In this document: positions 1-7,918 of the stretch, piece after piece
Numbering within the stretch: the stretch's first letter is position 1
Layout: each line of letters begins with the position of its first letter
Source of the DNA: Asparagopsis taxiformis
Taxonomy: Eukaryota > Rhodophyta > Florideophyceae > Bonnemaisoniales > Bonnemaisoniaceae
NCBI GenBank assembly: GCA_030407315.1
Contig: JALQPE010001388.1
Span: 1 to 16,701 of the forward strand
Direction of reading: 5' to 3'
DNA: 16,701 nt
The notes under the pieces: model-generated
What the model was told of the DNA's origin: nothing
The model's input: only the letters and a program-made list of their open reading frames with translations
Databases searched by the model: none
Position numbers and translations under genes: made by a program

Positions 1-412
1 CCTTCCATGCTGGACAGCACCCCTGAAGAGAGAGCAGTCTACTTGGAAATCATTAGAAGCGTATCGTATCTATCTAACATAGGTTGTCAACAATTTCAGG
101 GATAAGCCAGTGTCTTTCATGTGGGCTCAGGCAGGTGACCATCCAGAAATCCAGAATCAGTTCAGCCTGCAATCTGGGTTCCCATTGGTTCTCCTCATTA
201 ACCCAATGCGCCGAGTGTTCTCCATCATGAAGTCATCATACACTGAGGAGCACCTCGAAGAGTGGCTCAAGGACATCCTGAACAGGAAAGGTGGCCGAAA
301 ATTCGGAAAGTACAGCAAAGAACTCGTGTTCGAAACAGTTGATGTCAAGGATGAACCAGTAGCCACAGATGATGTTGAAATCAACGAGGACAACTTCGAT
401 GCCGAACTGTGA
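1..412 (+). CDS. PDIA6: Protein disulfide isomerase P5/PDIA6-like, C-terminal part (5' end outside window)
   Basis: The window opens inside this gene: exon 1 is 1-60, a 22-nt intron is 61-82, exon 2 is 83-412 with TGA at 410-412. The join reads LEIIRS|VVNNFRDKPVSFMWAQAGD, which matches the non-catalytic b-type domain of the P5/PDIA6 family: a Trp-Ala-Gln-Ala-Gly-Asp block, then GFPLVLLINP, then a basic region and an acidic tail. P5 proteins are ER-luminal oxidoreductases; the CXXC thioredoxin domains would lie upstream, outside this window. The acidic C-terminus ends in DAEL, which is where the family has KDEL-type ER retrieval signals. The neighbouring gene is convergent, with only 30 bp between the stops. 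Confident on family; catalytic status cannot be seen here. Confidence 0.92.
61..82 (+). other. 22-nt spliceosomal intron in the PDIA6-like gene
   Basis: Starts GTATCG and ends CATAG, with a CTAAC branch-point-like element 4-8 nt before the AG. Removing it joins two frames of the same P5 domain exactly where the family alignment requires. A later AG at 98-99 would leave the downstream domain in the wrong frame. Confidence 0.88.
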
Positions 413-442
413 TTCATCCATATCTATTAGATCAGACACATA

Positions 443-1447
443 TCACTCGAACCTCAATGGACTCTCAGTCATCACTTCCTGCTCAAGCTCAGAGAGCACC
501 TCCCCAATGTAGGCATCAAGGGCAGACAGAGACTCAGGATCCTGCATTCTAACTTCAAGCAGCGAGAATAGTTCCTTCACAGTTTCCATCATTGGGTCTT
601 CCATTGAGAATGTGATTGGGTTCGGGTTCTCAACCATCTGTTTCAGTTTCATCAGGACATTGACTTCCCTATCTTGAAGTCGAGTGTTAGTGTACCCTCT
701 ATTAGTGATGATGACATCTCTCACTGAATTGTTAGGGAAACTAGTTTCCTTCAGTTCTTCGAATGTGCCTATCTTATCGATGAGTTTGTTTTCTAGTGCC
801 TGCTGAGGACTGAACAGTTTGTTCCTGATTGTGTTGAGAGTGTCCAATGGTATGTTTCTTCGTTGGCTGACTACTTTCAATATATTCTGTTCGATGGTCT
901 CGATCCACTGCGATGTGAATTCTTTTTCAGTTGCATCTGCTTCACCCAGTTTGCTCCAGATGGTCTGTTCATGTGTTCCTAGCCATTCGACCTTCACTCC
1001 CAGATAGTTCAGCAGTTTCTTGATGCTCTTATATGACTTATGTGATGTGCCCACTTCTCCAATCATGCAAAATGGATCTACTTCCCAATATACTTACTGG
1101 CCACAATGGTTCCACAGCTTGCTGTTAAATAGGTTAGTGATGTTGCCTGCTCCTCCAAGAAGGTGAAAACTGGAATCCTGCATCAATACGAGCATACCTG
1201 AGTCTATCTGCTGAGTGATAGAGTGCCTGATAGAGGGTATGAGCATGCTACGGACACTTGACTATGCCGTTCAAGGATACAGCTATGGCAGCTGGTTTGT
1301 TATTGTTTGCCTCGTCCAATCTCTTCAAACAGTACTCAACTCTAGTTCAAGAAGGAAGTACCTCGGAGCCAGAACAGGGAAGTCAATCCGGAAGTGGTAG
1401 ATGGGGGAGGATCGGTTGAAGATACGTGATAAGGATGGCAGCTTCAT
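443..1447 (-). CDS. SppA-like signal peptide peptidase (family S49), three 20-nt introns
   Basis: Four exons joined over introns 1342-1361, 1178-1197 and 1078-1097 give about 314 aa, from ATG at 1447 to TGA at 443. The product starts MKLPSLSRIF, a short basic-hydrophobic stretch that could be a targeting sequence. It continues with KPAAIAVSLNG, IPVFTFLEEQATSLTYLTAS, IVANP, the LLNYLGVKVEWL segment and ALENKLIDKIGTFEEL. This order matches S49 peptidases: the oligopeptide core, the Ser-containing strand, the 'I.ANP..IG' turn, 'LG.KVE', and 'G.ALE..L.D.IGT.E'. The putative Ser lies in ATSLTY. The Lys of the bacterial Ser-Lys dyad, expected shortly after KVEWL, is not at its usual spacing. The function is therefore peptidase-like, possibly inactive. 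The last ~70 residues resemble nothing I recognise. AT-rich sequence lies just upstream of the chosen ATG. Confidence 0.82.
1078..1097 (-). other. 20-nt intron in the SppA-like gene
   Basis: On the minus strand it runs GTAAG...AGTAG. Removal changes the frame by two and creates the S49 motif IVANPFCMIG from two otherwise unjoined frames; without removal the first frame hits TGA a few codons later. Confidence 0.88.
1178..1197 (-). other. 20-nt intron in the SppA-like gene
   Basis: On the minus strand it runs GTATG...TGCAG and contains an in-frame TGA. Splicing gives ...SADRLRIPVFTFLEEQ, matching the S49 strand that precedes the nucleophile. Confidence 0.85.
1342..1361 (-). other. 20-nt intron in the SppA-like gene
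   Basis: On the minus strand it runs GTACT...ACTAG and contains TGA in the reading frame. Splicing joins FPVLAPR to VEYCLKRLDEAN. Confidence 0.82.
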
Positions 1448-1585
1448 TAGGATCTAGTTTATTATTTAATAAAAGATCAATCAGATATTCAATCACAGGG
1501 AATACTCTCATCGAGCCCATCAAAAGGTGGTCTACCCTCCTGAATATTTCTGGAAGTTTCCCGACCCTCTGAGTTTTATAAACTT
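1448..1585. promoter_or_regulatory. Divergent intergenic promoter region
   Basis: This 138-bp spacer separates the divergent starts of the SppA-like gene (ATG at 1447, minus) and the next gene (ATG at 1586, plus). The part next to the SppA-like start (about 1455-1495) is AT-rich. No specific box can be named. A reading frame crosses it on the minus strand, but it lacks a conserved domain and is not needed to explain the gene. Confidence 0.5.
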
Positions 1586-2142
1586 ATGATCAGCTCCTTT
1601 GATAAAATAGCAAGGTGTTACGACTGCCTGAGCTAGACTCTTCACTACACCAGCTGCCAACACGTAAGTCTGGAGGCACTCAGGTCCTGGACGAGCTGAT
1701 CCTGATTAATGAGGATATCGAATTTCTGAATAAATACTACGAAGAGCATAGAGCCAAATCCAAGATTGAGAAACTCATCGAGTACTACTACTCAGATGGA
1801 ATACAACCCCAGATAGCGATGACCCACCCTCAGATTCAGGAGTTGAGAACCAAGAACACAGAGTATTCATGCCCAGCGATACAGCAGGAGACCGGTTCAA
1901 CCTTAGTACTGGGTAAATCGAACTGGATATGCCCCGAAATACAGTCTAATAGGAAACCTGCCCTCTATGAGGAATCTCTGAACTATATTCCATTCAGGAA
2001 GAGACCCAAACCCATGAAACAGAAAAAGGACAAAAAGGAGAAAAAACAGTGGAAATAGGCTAAGAGCTTCCCAGGAAGGAAGGATGTGTCCTTTGAAAGG
2101 GAGACTCGATCAACAGCCCATTCACTCAGGCACCCTTCCTGA
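1586..2142 (+). CDS. Unrecognised protein with Cys-rich N-terminus and Lys-rich tail
   Basis: Exon 1 (1586-1663) starts at ATG 1586; a 20-nt intron follows at 1664-1683; exon 2 runs to TGA 2140-2142. The product is about 178 aa. The N-terminus, MISSFDKIARCYDCLSETLH, has four Cys within about 20 residues counting the following SCQH. It is followed by a helical stretch (ELILINEDIEFLNKYYEEH), a mid region with Pro, Gln and Cys, and a strongly basic segment rich in Lys (about residues 130-150). A TAG inside that tail is read as a sense codon, extending the protein 28 residues to TGA. I do not recognise a family; the basic tail could be a nuclear or RNA-binding signal, but that is inference only. 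Confidence 0.75.
1664..1683 (+). other. 20-nt intron
   Basis: Starts GTAAGT and ends ACTCAG. Splicing joins the ATG-bearing first exon to the long second exon in frame; without it the second exon has no ATG start. Confidence 0.8.
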
Positions 2143-2382
2143 ACAGAGAGTCCGATTAGCCTTATATTTATATTGGTGATGGTTCGGACTCTTATAATAT
2201 TTGCAACTGAGTTGATTTGATATGCGAAGATGAGTCAGTAAGTGTTGACTTGATGAAAACACCAGCCAGGTCTGAGCATTGATCGAACCCTTTGGGCAAC
2301 CCTTATAGGTTGATATATATTTTGACTGTAAAAGACTGAGGCATAAGGTGAGTGAAAGAGAGCCTGAGTGTAATTAATTAAG
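2143..2382. other. Intergenic spacer, no gene seen
   Basis: This 240-bp AT-rich spacer lies between two same-strand genes and includes a run of TA-rich sequence near 2310-2330. It holds an inverted repeat just after the upstream stop (separate entry). No coding frame of useful length, tRNA, or convincing small RNA was found. Confidence 0.6.
2147..2192 (+). repeat. Inverted repeat (9-bp arms) immediately 3' of a stop codon
   Basis: AGAGTCCGA at 2147-2155 is perfectly complementary to TCGGACTCT at 2184-2192, with a 28-nt AT-rich loop. It begins five bases after the TGA of the preceding gene, so it would form a stem in that gene's 3' UTR. It could act in 3'-end formation or mRNA stability; nothing in the sequence decides this. 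Confidence 0.5.
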
Positions 2383-2637
2383 ATGAGCTCAAACATGCAG
2401 GAATCCGGTTGGGCGTCTGAAGTCATTGAGGAGATGGTGGACCTAGCATCTCAATGGGGAACCTACTTGGAGGAAAGAGACCGGACCTCACTCCATCGAG
2501 TCCGTGAACTCCTCGAAGAAATTGCGAAGGTCAATGGCAGAATTAGGGGCAAATGGGAAACCATGATCAAGAAGATTGTGCTGCTGAAGGAACAGGTGGA
2601 AAGCCTTGACGCCAAGGTTGACAAGACAGTGAATTGA
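2383..2637 (+). CDS. Small coiled-coil protein, 84 aa, family unknown
   Basis: A single intact frame runs from ATG 2383 to TGA 2635-2637, preceded by AT-rich AATTAATTAAG. The protein is almost entirely predicted helix with charged heptad character: EVIEEMVDLASQW, then LLEEIAKVNGRIRGKW, then IVLLKEQVESLDAKVDK. Size and composition resemble small subunits of tethering or adaptor complexes, but no diagnostic motif is visible, so I name no family. VPS54 starts 29 bp downstream on the same strand. This neighbour also has coiled-coil character, but co-function cannot be claimed from adjacency in a ciliate genome. Confidence 0.72.
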   Translation: MSSNMQESGWASEVIEEMVDLASQWGTYLEERDRTSLHRVRELLEEIAKVNGRIRGKWETMIKKIVLLKEQVESLDAKVDKTVN

Positions 2638-2666
2638 TGGTGCCTTCTGATAGTTTATTATTTAAA

Positions 2667-5334
2667 ATGTCATTTGAAGGGTTCAAGAAGTTCTTTACCA
2701 GGACACCTAATGACAATGCAGCCAAGGAGGAAGGTTCCTTCTTAGGGCAGGCTCAGAACATGATGAATATCTACCTGAAGAAGACTGAACCCAACATCGA
2801 AGAGTTCGAGGAGTACCTAGCCAATGTTCCCCTCTCAGCCCGTAAGAATCGCATCAATGCCAAGTCAAAGGGATCCAGTTCGGCCTCCCTCAAACCCCAG
2901 TTGCTGAAGCGATGCTACGAGAACGTATAGAAGAAGTTCTTCGACGAGAGTTTTGGCATATAGAACGATCTCTTTACTAGAAACCGGAAGACCAATAGAT
3001 AAAAACAGATGAAGTTGCATGAGGACCTCGATGATGTGGAGGTGTGTCTGTTTAACCAGATATCCAGTCGGTTCGATGAGATCCTGTCAGTCCTCAGGAC
3101 CATTGAATCATTGGAGTGCATCGTCTAATAAAATCAGAGGAAGCTTAAAGATATACGATCACATAACATCAAACTATCGAAGGATGCAGCATTAAGGCAG
3201 TGTTCAGTAGTCCGGATAGTCAACAAGAAGAAGAGACTATAGGCCACACTATAACTGCTAAAGAAGGCCAAGAAGTTCTATGACTTCGAGAGTGAGCAGA
3301 AGAGTTCAGTGGAAATCACCAACCAGGCAGCATACTACGAGTCCATCCAGGAACTGAAGAAGGAAGCACCCCTATACAGACAACTGAAGTCCATTCCCTA
3401 AATAGATGACCGCATTGAGGGATATGAAGGAGCTCTGAAGAAGAGTTTCTCAGACAGCCTCAACGACTCCATCTTCAAGTACATCACTGAAATCATACCC
3501 TACGAAAAGACCTTCTGGAGTCGAATGCAGTACAGAATGGACATGTTTGAGGATGATAGGAAGGATGCCGATGGGACAGTCATCTTGGATGAAAGTGTCT
3601 TGGTTGAAGAAGAAACAGTGGTTGTGATCAAACTGGTTCCAGTGAAGGAGGACCTAATAGTCGACAACCTTAAAAGGGGCTGGGCCGATGGAGAGTACTC
3701 AGTAGGAGGGCTCAAAGCCAAAATGGACTCATTCCTTAGAAATTACCATAATAACTTCCTTCAGGACTTCAGAGGGTTCTGTGTTGAGATGTGTCAACGG
3801 TTCCAGAAACAGGTGGAGAACCCAAGTCTTACAAACATACTTAGCATCATGACCATCAACTTCTGTGTCAAAGTGTTCCAGTACTTTAACGATTCACATA
3901 AAAATATGCTGGAAAGACTGTTCTCAGTGGCCAACAAGTGCTTGTCATTCATCATTGAACAGAGCAGAGACTAAAAGAACACCATCGAGAAAAAGGAAAA
4001 GCTAAGTCAGATGTTAGACGGGTTCTCCAACACTCAAAGCTTCATCTTCAAGATTATCGGCGATAAGATCAATGATGTATTTGAGATGAAGGAGATCTAT
4101 GAAACCACTGATCTAGTTGAATTCAAGAATCTGATTAGCATTCTTGAAGGTGAGTAAAACTTCATCAGCAAGAAACTGATCCCTCTATCTACTTATGAGA
4201 TTCCTGAGGACTCTTTCTTGGCTGACAAGATTGACTAAATTCAAACCAAAATTGGCCTCTCCATAATCACCAAGAACAAAAACCACAAACTTCGAACATA
4301 TTTAACCCAGATGCATAAGTTTGTGGTTGAATCTGAACTTAAGGACAACCTTGAAAATGAAGTGTGGACTCCTATTGACATTCCAACCTTCTACTATGAC
4401 TCTCTTCATTACCTGATTTCAGGATAATCTCTGAACTTGAGACGTACTCATTTCCTATACTGAAGGAAACAGAATGGCAAGAGGCAATTCATCTTTCAAT
4501 GGTTCAATGATGTTTGAATCAAGTGTTCTGATGGATTCGGTGCCCAATTAGTCGATGCCTATCAGAGAGCAGTCCAAATCGACCATCGGAAACTTCAGGA
4601 TCATTCGAAATGAGATTACAATCGAAGGGAAAGTCTACAAGGTAACACAAACTGTCCTGTTAATCATTGAGATATTGGAGGACTACCTTAACTTGGTACA
4701 GAGTTATCCAGTTTTGAAGGAAGAAGTTTCATTCAAAATCCATGAACTGCTGAGGTCATACAACTCATCAAGTTGCCAGTTGATCATTCATGCCGGAGCT
4801 GTTGTTTTGGGTAAAATAAAGACCAAAAACATAACAGCCAAGCATCTGGCTCTTTCCTCCCTCTGCCTCAGCTTTATCCTCTATTTGATGGAGTGCATAC
4901 TCAAGAGAGCAGACATCCATGACTCTACCAAACTGATGGATAGCATCAGAGAGCACATGAATGATACCATCAAAAAACTGCACTCGATATTGGTTAACAA
5001 GGTCACCAACTGTCTCAATGATATCAACCTTGACAACAGCCCCTCAAAAGGAACAGAAGTCATTGTTAACAGCACTAAAATACTACACGATATCCTCATC
5101 GACTACTATCAAAAACCCACCCTTCAGCAAGTATTCACGAAACAGTCAGTCAGACTGTATGTTGACAAGGTGGCCACTCTTCAAACCAGCAACAGACTTG
5201 GAGCTGAAGCCCTCAAGGATGACATCTCTTTCTACTTTAATGAATTGAGATTCCTCAACGACCTGATACCATAATTTTCAGACTTGAGGCTGGAAGCTGA
5301 GGATTCAGTTCGGAAGGCATTCGAGGCACTCTGA
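2667..5334 (+). CDS. VPS54: VPS54, GARP tethering-complex subunit
   Basis: Exon 1 runs 2667-4443, a 22-nt intron 4444-4465, exon 2 4466-5334 (TGA 5332-5334); the product is about 881 aa, close to animal VPS54. The C-terminal half is diagnostic: EGKVYKVTQTVLLIIEILED, then the SCQLIIHAGAV and TKNITAKHLALSSLCL blocks shared with human VPS54. The N-terminal third has the coiled-coil segment DDVEVCLFNQISSRFDEIL, matching the region of the family that assembles with VPS51/52/53. The GARP complex tethers endosome-derived vesicles at the trans-Golgi network. At least fourteen in-frame TAA/TAG codons are needed as sense; several fall on acidic columns. ATG 2667 follows TTTATTATTTAAA. The true stop lies 60 bases past a TAA at 5272-5274. 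Confidence 0.95.
4444..4465 (+). other. 22-nt intron in VPS54
   Basis: Starts GTACTC, ends CTGAAG. It contains the TGA that would end the first frame, and its removal joins the N-terminal VPS54 frame to the C-terminal one within a codon (C|GA). Confidence 0.88.
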
Positions 5335-5384
5335 TTTACTTTGTAATTTTATATCGATACTCAATTGATAATCAACTCTTGCAA

Positions 5385-7593
5385 TCAAAGGATGTACACC
5401 TGCTTGAACAGCTAAATAGCCTGGTTGACAGGTAACACTGGTTTGCCAATTTCAGGTTCTGGGAAGAATACGAGATCGCCATCCTTGAACTCAACCGAAT
5501 AGGGTTTACAACAGTAGAACCCAGTTTCTTCATCTTTAGATTGCACTTTTTTATCCATTTATCCTTCAGCCATCAATAGGACGATACCTCCTCCCTTAAG
5601 CTCATCTATGACTATTTAACCAACTTTCTCGATGTTGTTGTTTTCACTGATGATCTTCTTGGTCTCCCTTCCCGTTAACTCAAAGAGTAGTTGCTGAATT
5701 CCAACTGAGAGGATTCCCTTGTAACAGTATCTAAGCTTGGCATAGGCCTTCTCAATCAGACCATATTGATTGTTGCACCCGAAAAGCTCTCCATTGAGAG
5801 CAGGCAGCTGTTAATCAACCAATACAAATCTTCTGTCATTGCCTCCAATCCAGAACTGGAACACAAACGGAGCTTCGATTCCTAAATATGCCGATATTAA
5901 TACTTTGGGCGTGCTCCTGCATAATGGGTGTTTCCACCTTTTTCTTCAGATGCTCTCGATTGAAGTGCAGAATGCTGACCAAATCGGGTAGTAGGCTCTT
6001 CTTCATGAAGGGACTCTTCTCGAAGGTCTTTAATTGATCGAGCTGCTAGGCAGCGATCCATTTCAGGTCTTAAAGAGGAGGCCAGTTCTTCTGAAGAACT
6101 CCATCGAAATAAATTAAAGAGTACTGTCCTGTTTTATCTTTATCTGTGGGTCCAAAGTCTGGATCTTGCCATTTTCCTGTTTTCTTTTTTTGTTTCTCGA
6201 TTGTATTCAGGTGTCTTGTGAGACTATCTTAGTTCCGAATGATGGTTTTGCATCTTCGATACTTCAAGAAGCCAGTGTTAATGATTCCCTTGTTCTGAGC
6301 AAGTTCCTTTTCACATTGGATTTTCAGGTCTTCCAGTTTGGTGTTCAGGACAGGGAGAAGAAATTCTGCCAAATCTTCAAGGACTGAATACTCAGCGAGG
6401 CCACCCTCATAAAGTGTCTCTATTAGCTATTCTTCTTTGATCTGGGGAGGAGCATCTTTCTTCTTGTTCTTTTTCTTCCCTTCTTCTCCCTGCTTAAAGA
6501 AAATATTGTAGATGACCTTCTCTCTGAATTAAAGGGCACACCGATCAAGCCACTCATGACTATAGCAATAGCCACTATTGAACAGGAAATTCTGCAGGTT
6601 GCAATACTCACTCAGGAACTTGTTCATGTTCTTATCACTCAGTTCGAAGGGTATCACATTGCTGACCTCAATCAAACCCTCGCCTCTTAAGAGACTATTC
6701 AATTGAGTTTCATACTCTTACAGTTTGTCCTTGCTAAAGCAGACTCCTTCGAAACATGTATGCTTAATGTCGAGATTCTTGTTCAACCATTCCTCATGCT
6801 TCGAAGTGATAAAGTTCTTTTGAAGAAAACTAAACTCCAAATATCCATTCGACTCGAAAAATTTATTGACGATCTTCTTTTGGTTGGCGGCAAATTTACT
6901 GGGAACAAAGTAACTGTTTTGGCACCTTCCTGCCAATTTTCCCTCTTTAATGAGTTCTTCGATTAATATTTCCAATTTTCTTTCTTGAAGGTTAGCATTT
7001 TTCTGGAGGGTGTCCAGATTGATGGGTCTCCCTATGGCGTTCAGGTACCCGAGAACCCTTGCCTTCTGCATAAGTCTGAATTCATTAGTGATGAGTTGGT
7101 TATCGACTAACTCTGCATCTATTTCCTGAAGGTTTTCCTCGACTATCTTCCGAGTGAACACCATATTGAACTCATTGCTCAGTGCTACCTCTTCCAGGTC
7201 CAGTTTTCCCTCTATTTCCAGTCTCTGCTTGATTGTGGCTATCACTGAATTGATTTCCTGTTTGCTAAGCAAATAGTTTTGATGCCTGATGATCGATGGG
7301 TCCCTGAGGATGCTTACCATCCTGGCCTAGATGCCATCTAGGTTGATATTGAGTATCTGTGGTAGTAACCCGATGAGGATCTTGTTCCTTTCTTTGACTA
7401 GACTGATGATTTCCCTATCAAGTCGATCAGGGGTGACATACTCATTGCCATCAGTGGTCGGCAGGAAGGCAAAGTTGTTCCTGTGTAGCTTGACCATAAT
7501 TTCAGCCACGGTACGCTCTGAGAGTGGGTTGGTCTTTTATTATTGGACTGCCATGAGTTCCCTCTGCAGCATCTCCAACTAATCGTCATCCAT
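5385..7593 (-). CDS. UFL1-like UFM1 ligase region fused to a calpain-like domain
   Basis: One continuous frame starts at ATG 7593 and, after a 22-nt intron at 5882-5903, ends at TGA 5385: about 728 aa. Residues 1-470 follow UFL1, the E3-type ligase that transfers UFM1 at the ER: LSERTVAEI, GNEYVTPDRL, PQILNINLDGIEARM (N-terminal helix/winged-helix repeats), RLEIEGKLDLEEV, FESNGYLEF, then SGYCYSHEWLDRC, a Lys-rich linker near residue 377, and LAEFLLPVLN. From about residue 477 the sequence becomes calpain (C2): KWQDPDFGPTD, then FVFQFWIGG, VLVDEQLP, LIEKAYAKL. The calpain GDCW catalytic-Cys block, the His of HAYSV (here KPYSV) and RNPWG are not seen, so that part looks non-catalytic. UFL1's C-terminal third appears to be replaced. 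No TGA or start-like boundary separates the halves. Confidence 0.82.
5882..5903 (-). other. 22-nt intron in the UFL1-calpain gene
   Basis: On the minus strand it runs GTATTA...TTTAG. Splicing joins ...MQEHAQ to RIEAPFVFQFW within one codon; the unspliced frame reaches TGA soon after. Confidence 0.88.
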
Positions 7594-7668
7594 TGGTGTC
7601 TATCCTGATTAAGAAAAGATTACACGCGTAATGGATTTAGGTGATGTCGCATCAGAGATATCGATCAA

Positions 7669-7740
7669 GCCTGTATAGCTTAGTTGGTAGAGCACTTGCC
7701 TAGTAAGCAAGAGGTCTCCGGTTCGAATCCGGATACAGGC
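7669..7740 (+). tRNA. tRNA-Thr, anticodon AGU
   Basis: This is a 72-nt cloverleaf. The acceptor stem GCCTGTA/TACAGGC is perfect, with D-arm GCTT..GAGC, anticodon stem CTTGC/GCAAG with loop CTAGTAA (anticodon AGT at 7702-7704), and T-arm TCCGG-TTCGAAT-CCGGA. The loop CTAGTAA and the conserved A and B boxes fit eukaryotic tRNA-Thr(AGU) reading ACU/ACC. No intron and no encoded CCA. It is an ordinary elongator tRNA, not a UAR-reading one. Confidence 0.97.
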
Positions 7741-7742
7741 TC

Positions 7743-7748
7743 TTTTTT
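7743..7748 (+). terminator. RNA polymerase III terminator of the tRNA gene
   Basis: A run of six T on the coding strand begins three bases after the tRNA's last base, the usual Pol III stop signal. Confidence 0.9.
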
Positions 7749-7918
7749 AATATTCACATCTCAATACTCAAATCATCATCAACAACCATAAGAGATGAAT
7801 CAGTTAGTCATAGAGGCCAAGAAATATTAACATTAATTAAACTTCAGTGTGCTAACTCATATCATTTCCAAGTATTCATTATCTTGACATATAAGCTTAT
7901 TAAGCGGTAGTGATATCA

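Noticed and set aside
1385..1520. Minus-strand frame MGSMRVFPVIEYLIDLLLNN as the SppA N-terminus
   Set aside because: Joining it would need a one-base change at the CCCCC run. An in-frame ATG at 1447 gives a good start without any change, and the AT-rich DNA upstream of it looks like a promoter.
2251..2339. C/D-box snoRNA candidate
   Set aside because: TGATGA at 2251 and CTGA at 2336 are spaced acceptably, with a possible D' box at 2272. There is no terminal stem and the C' box is poor; such short boxes occur by chance.
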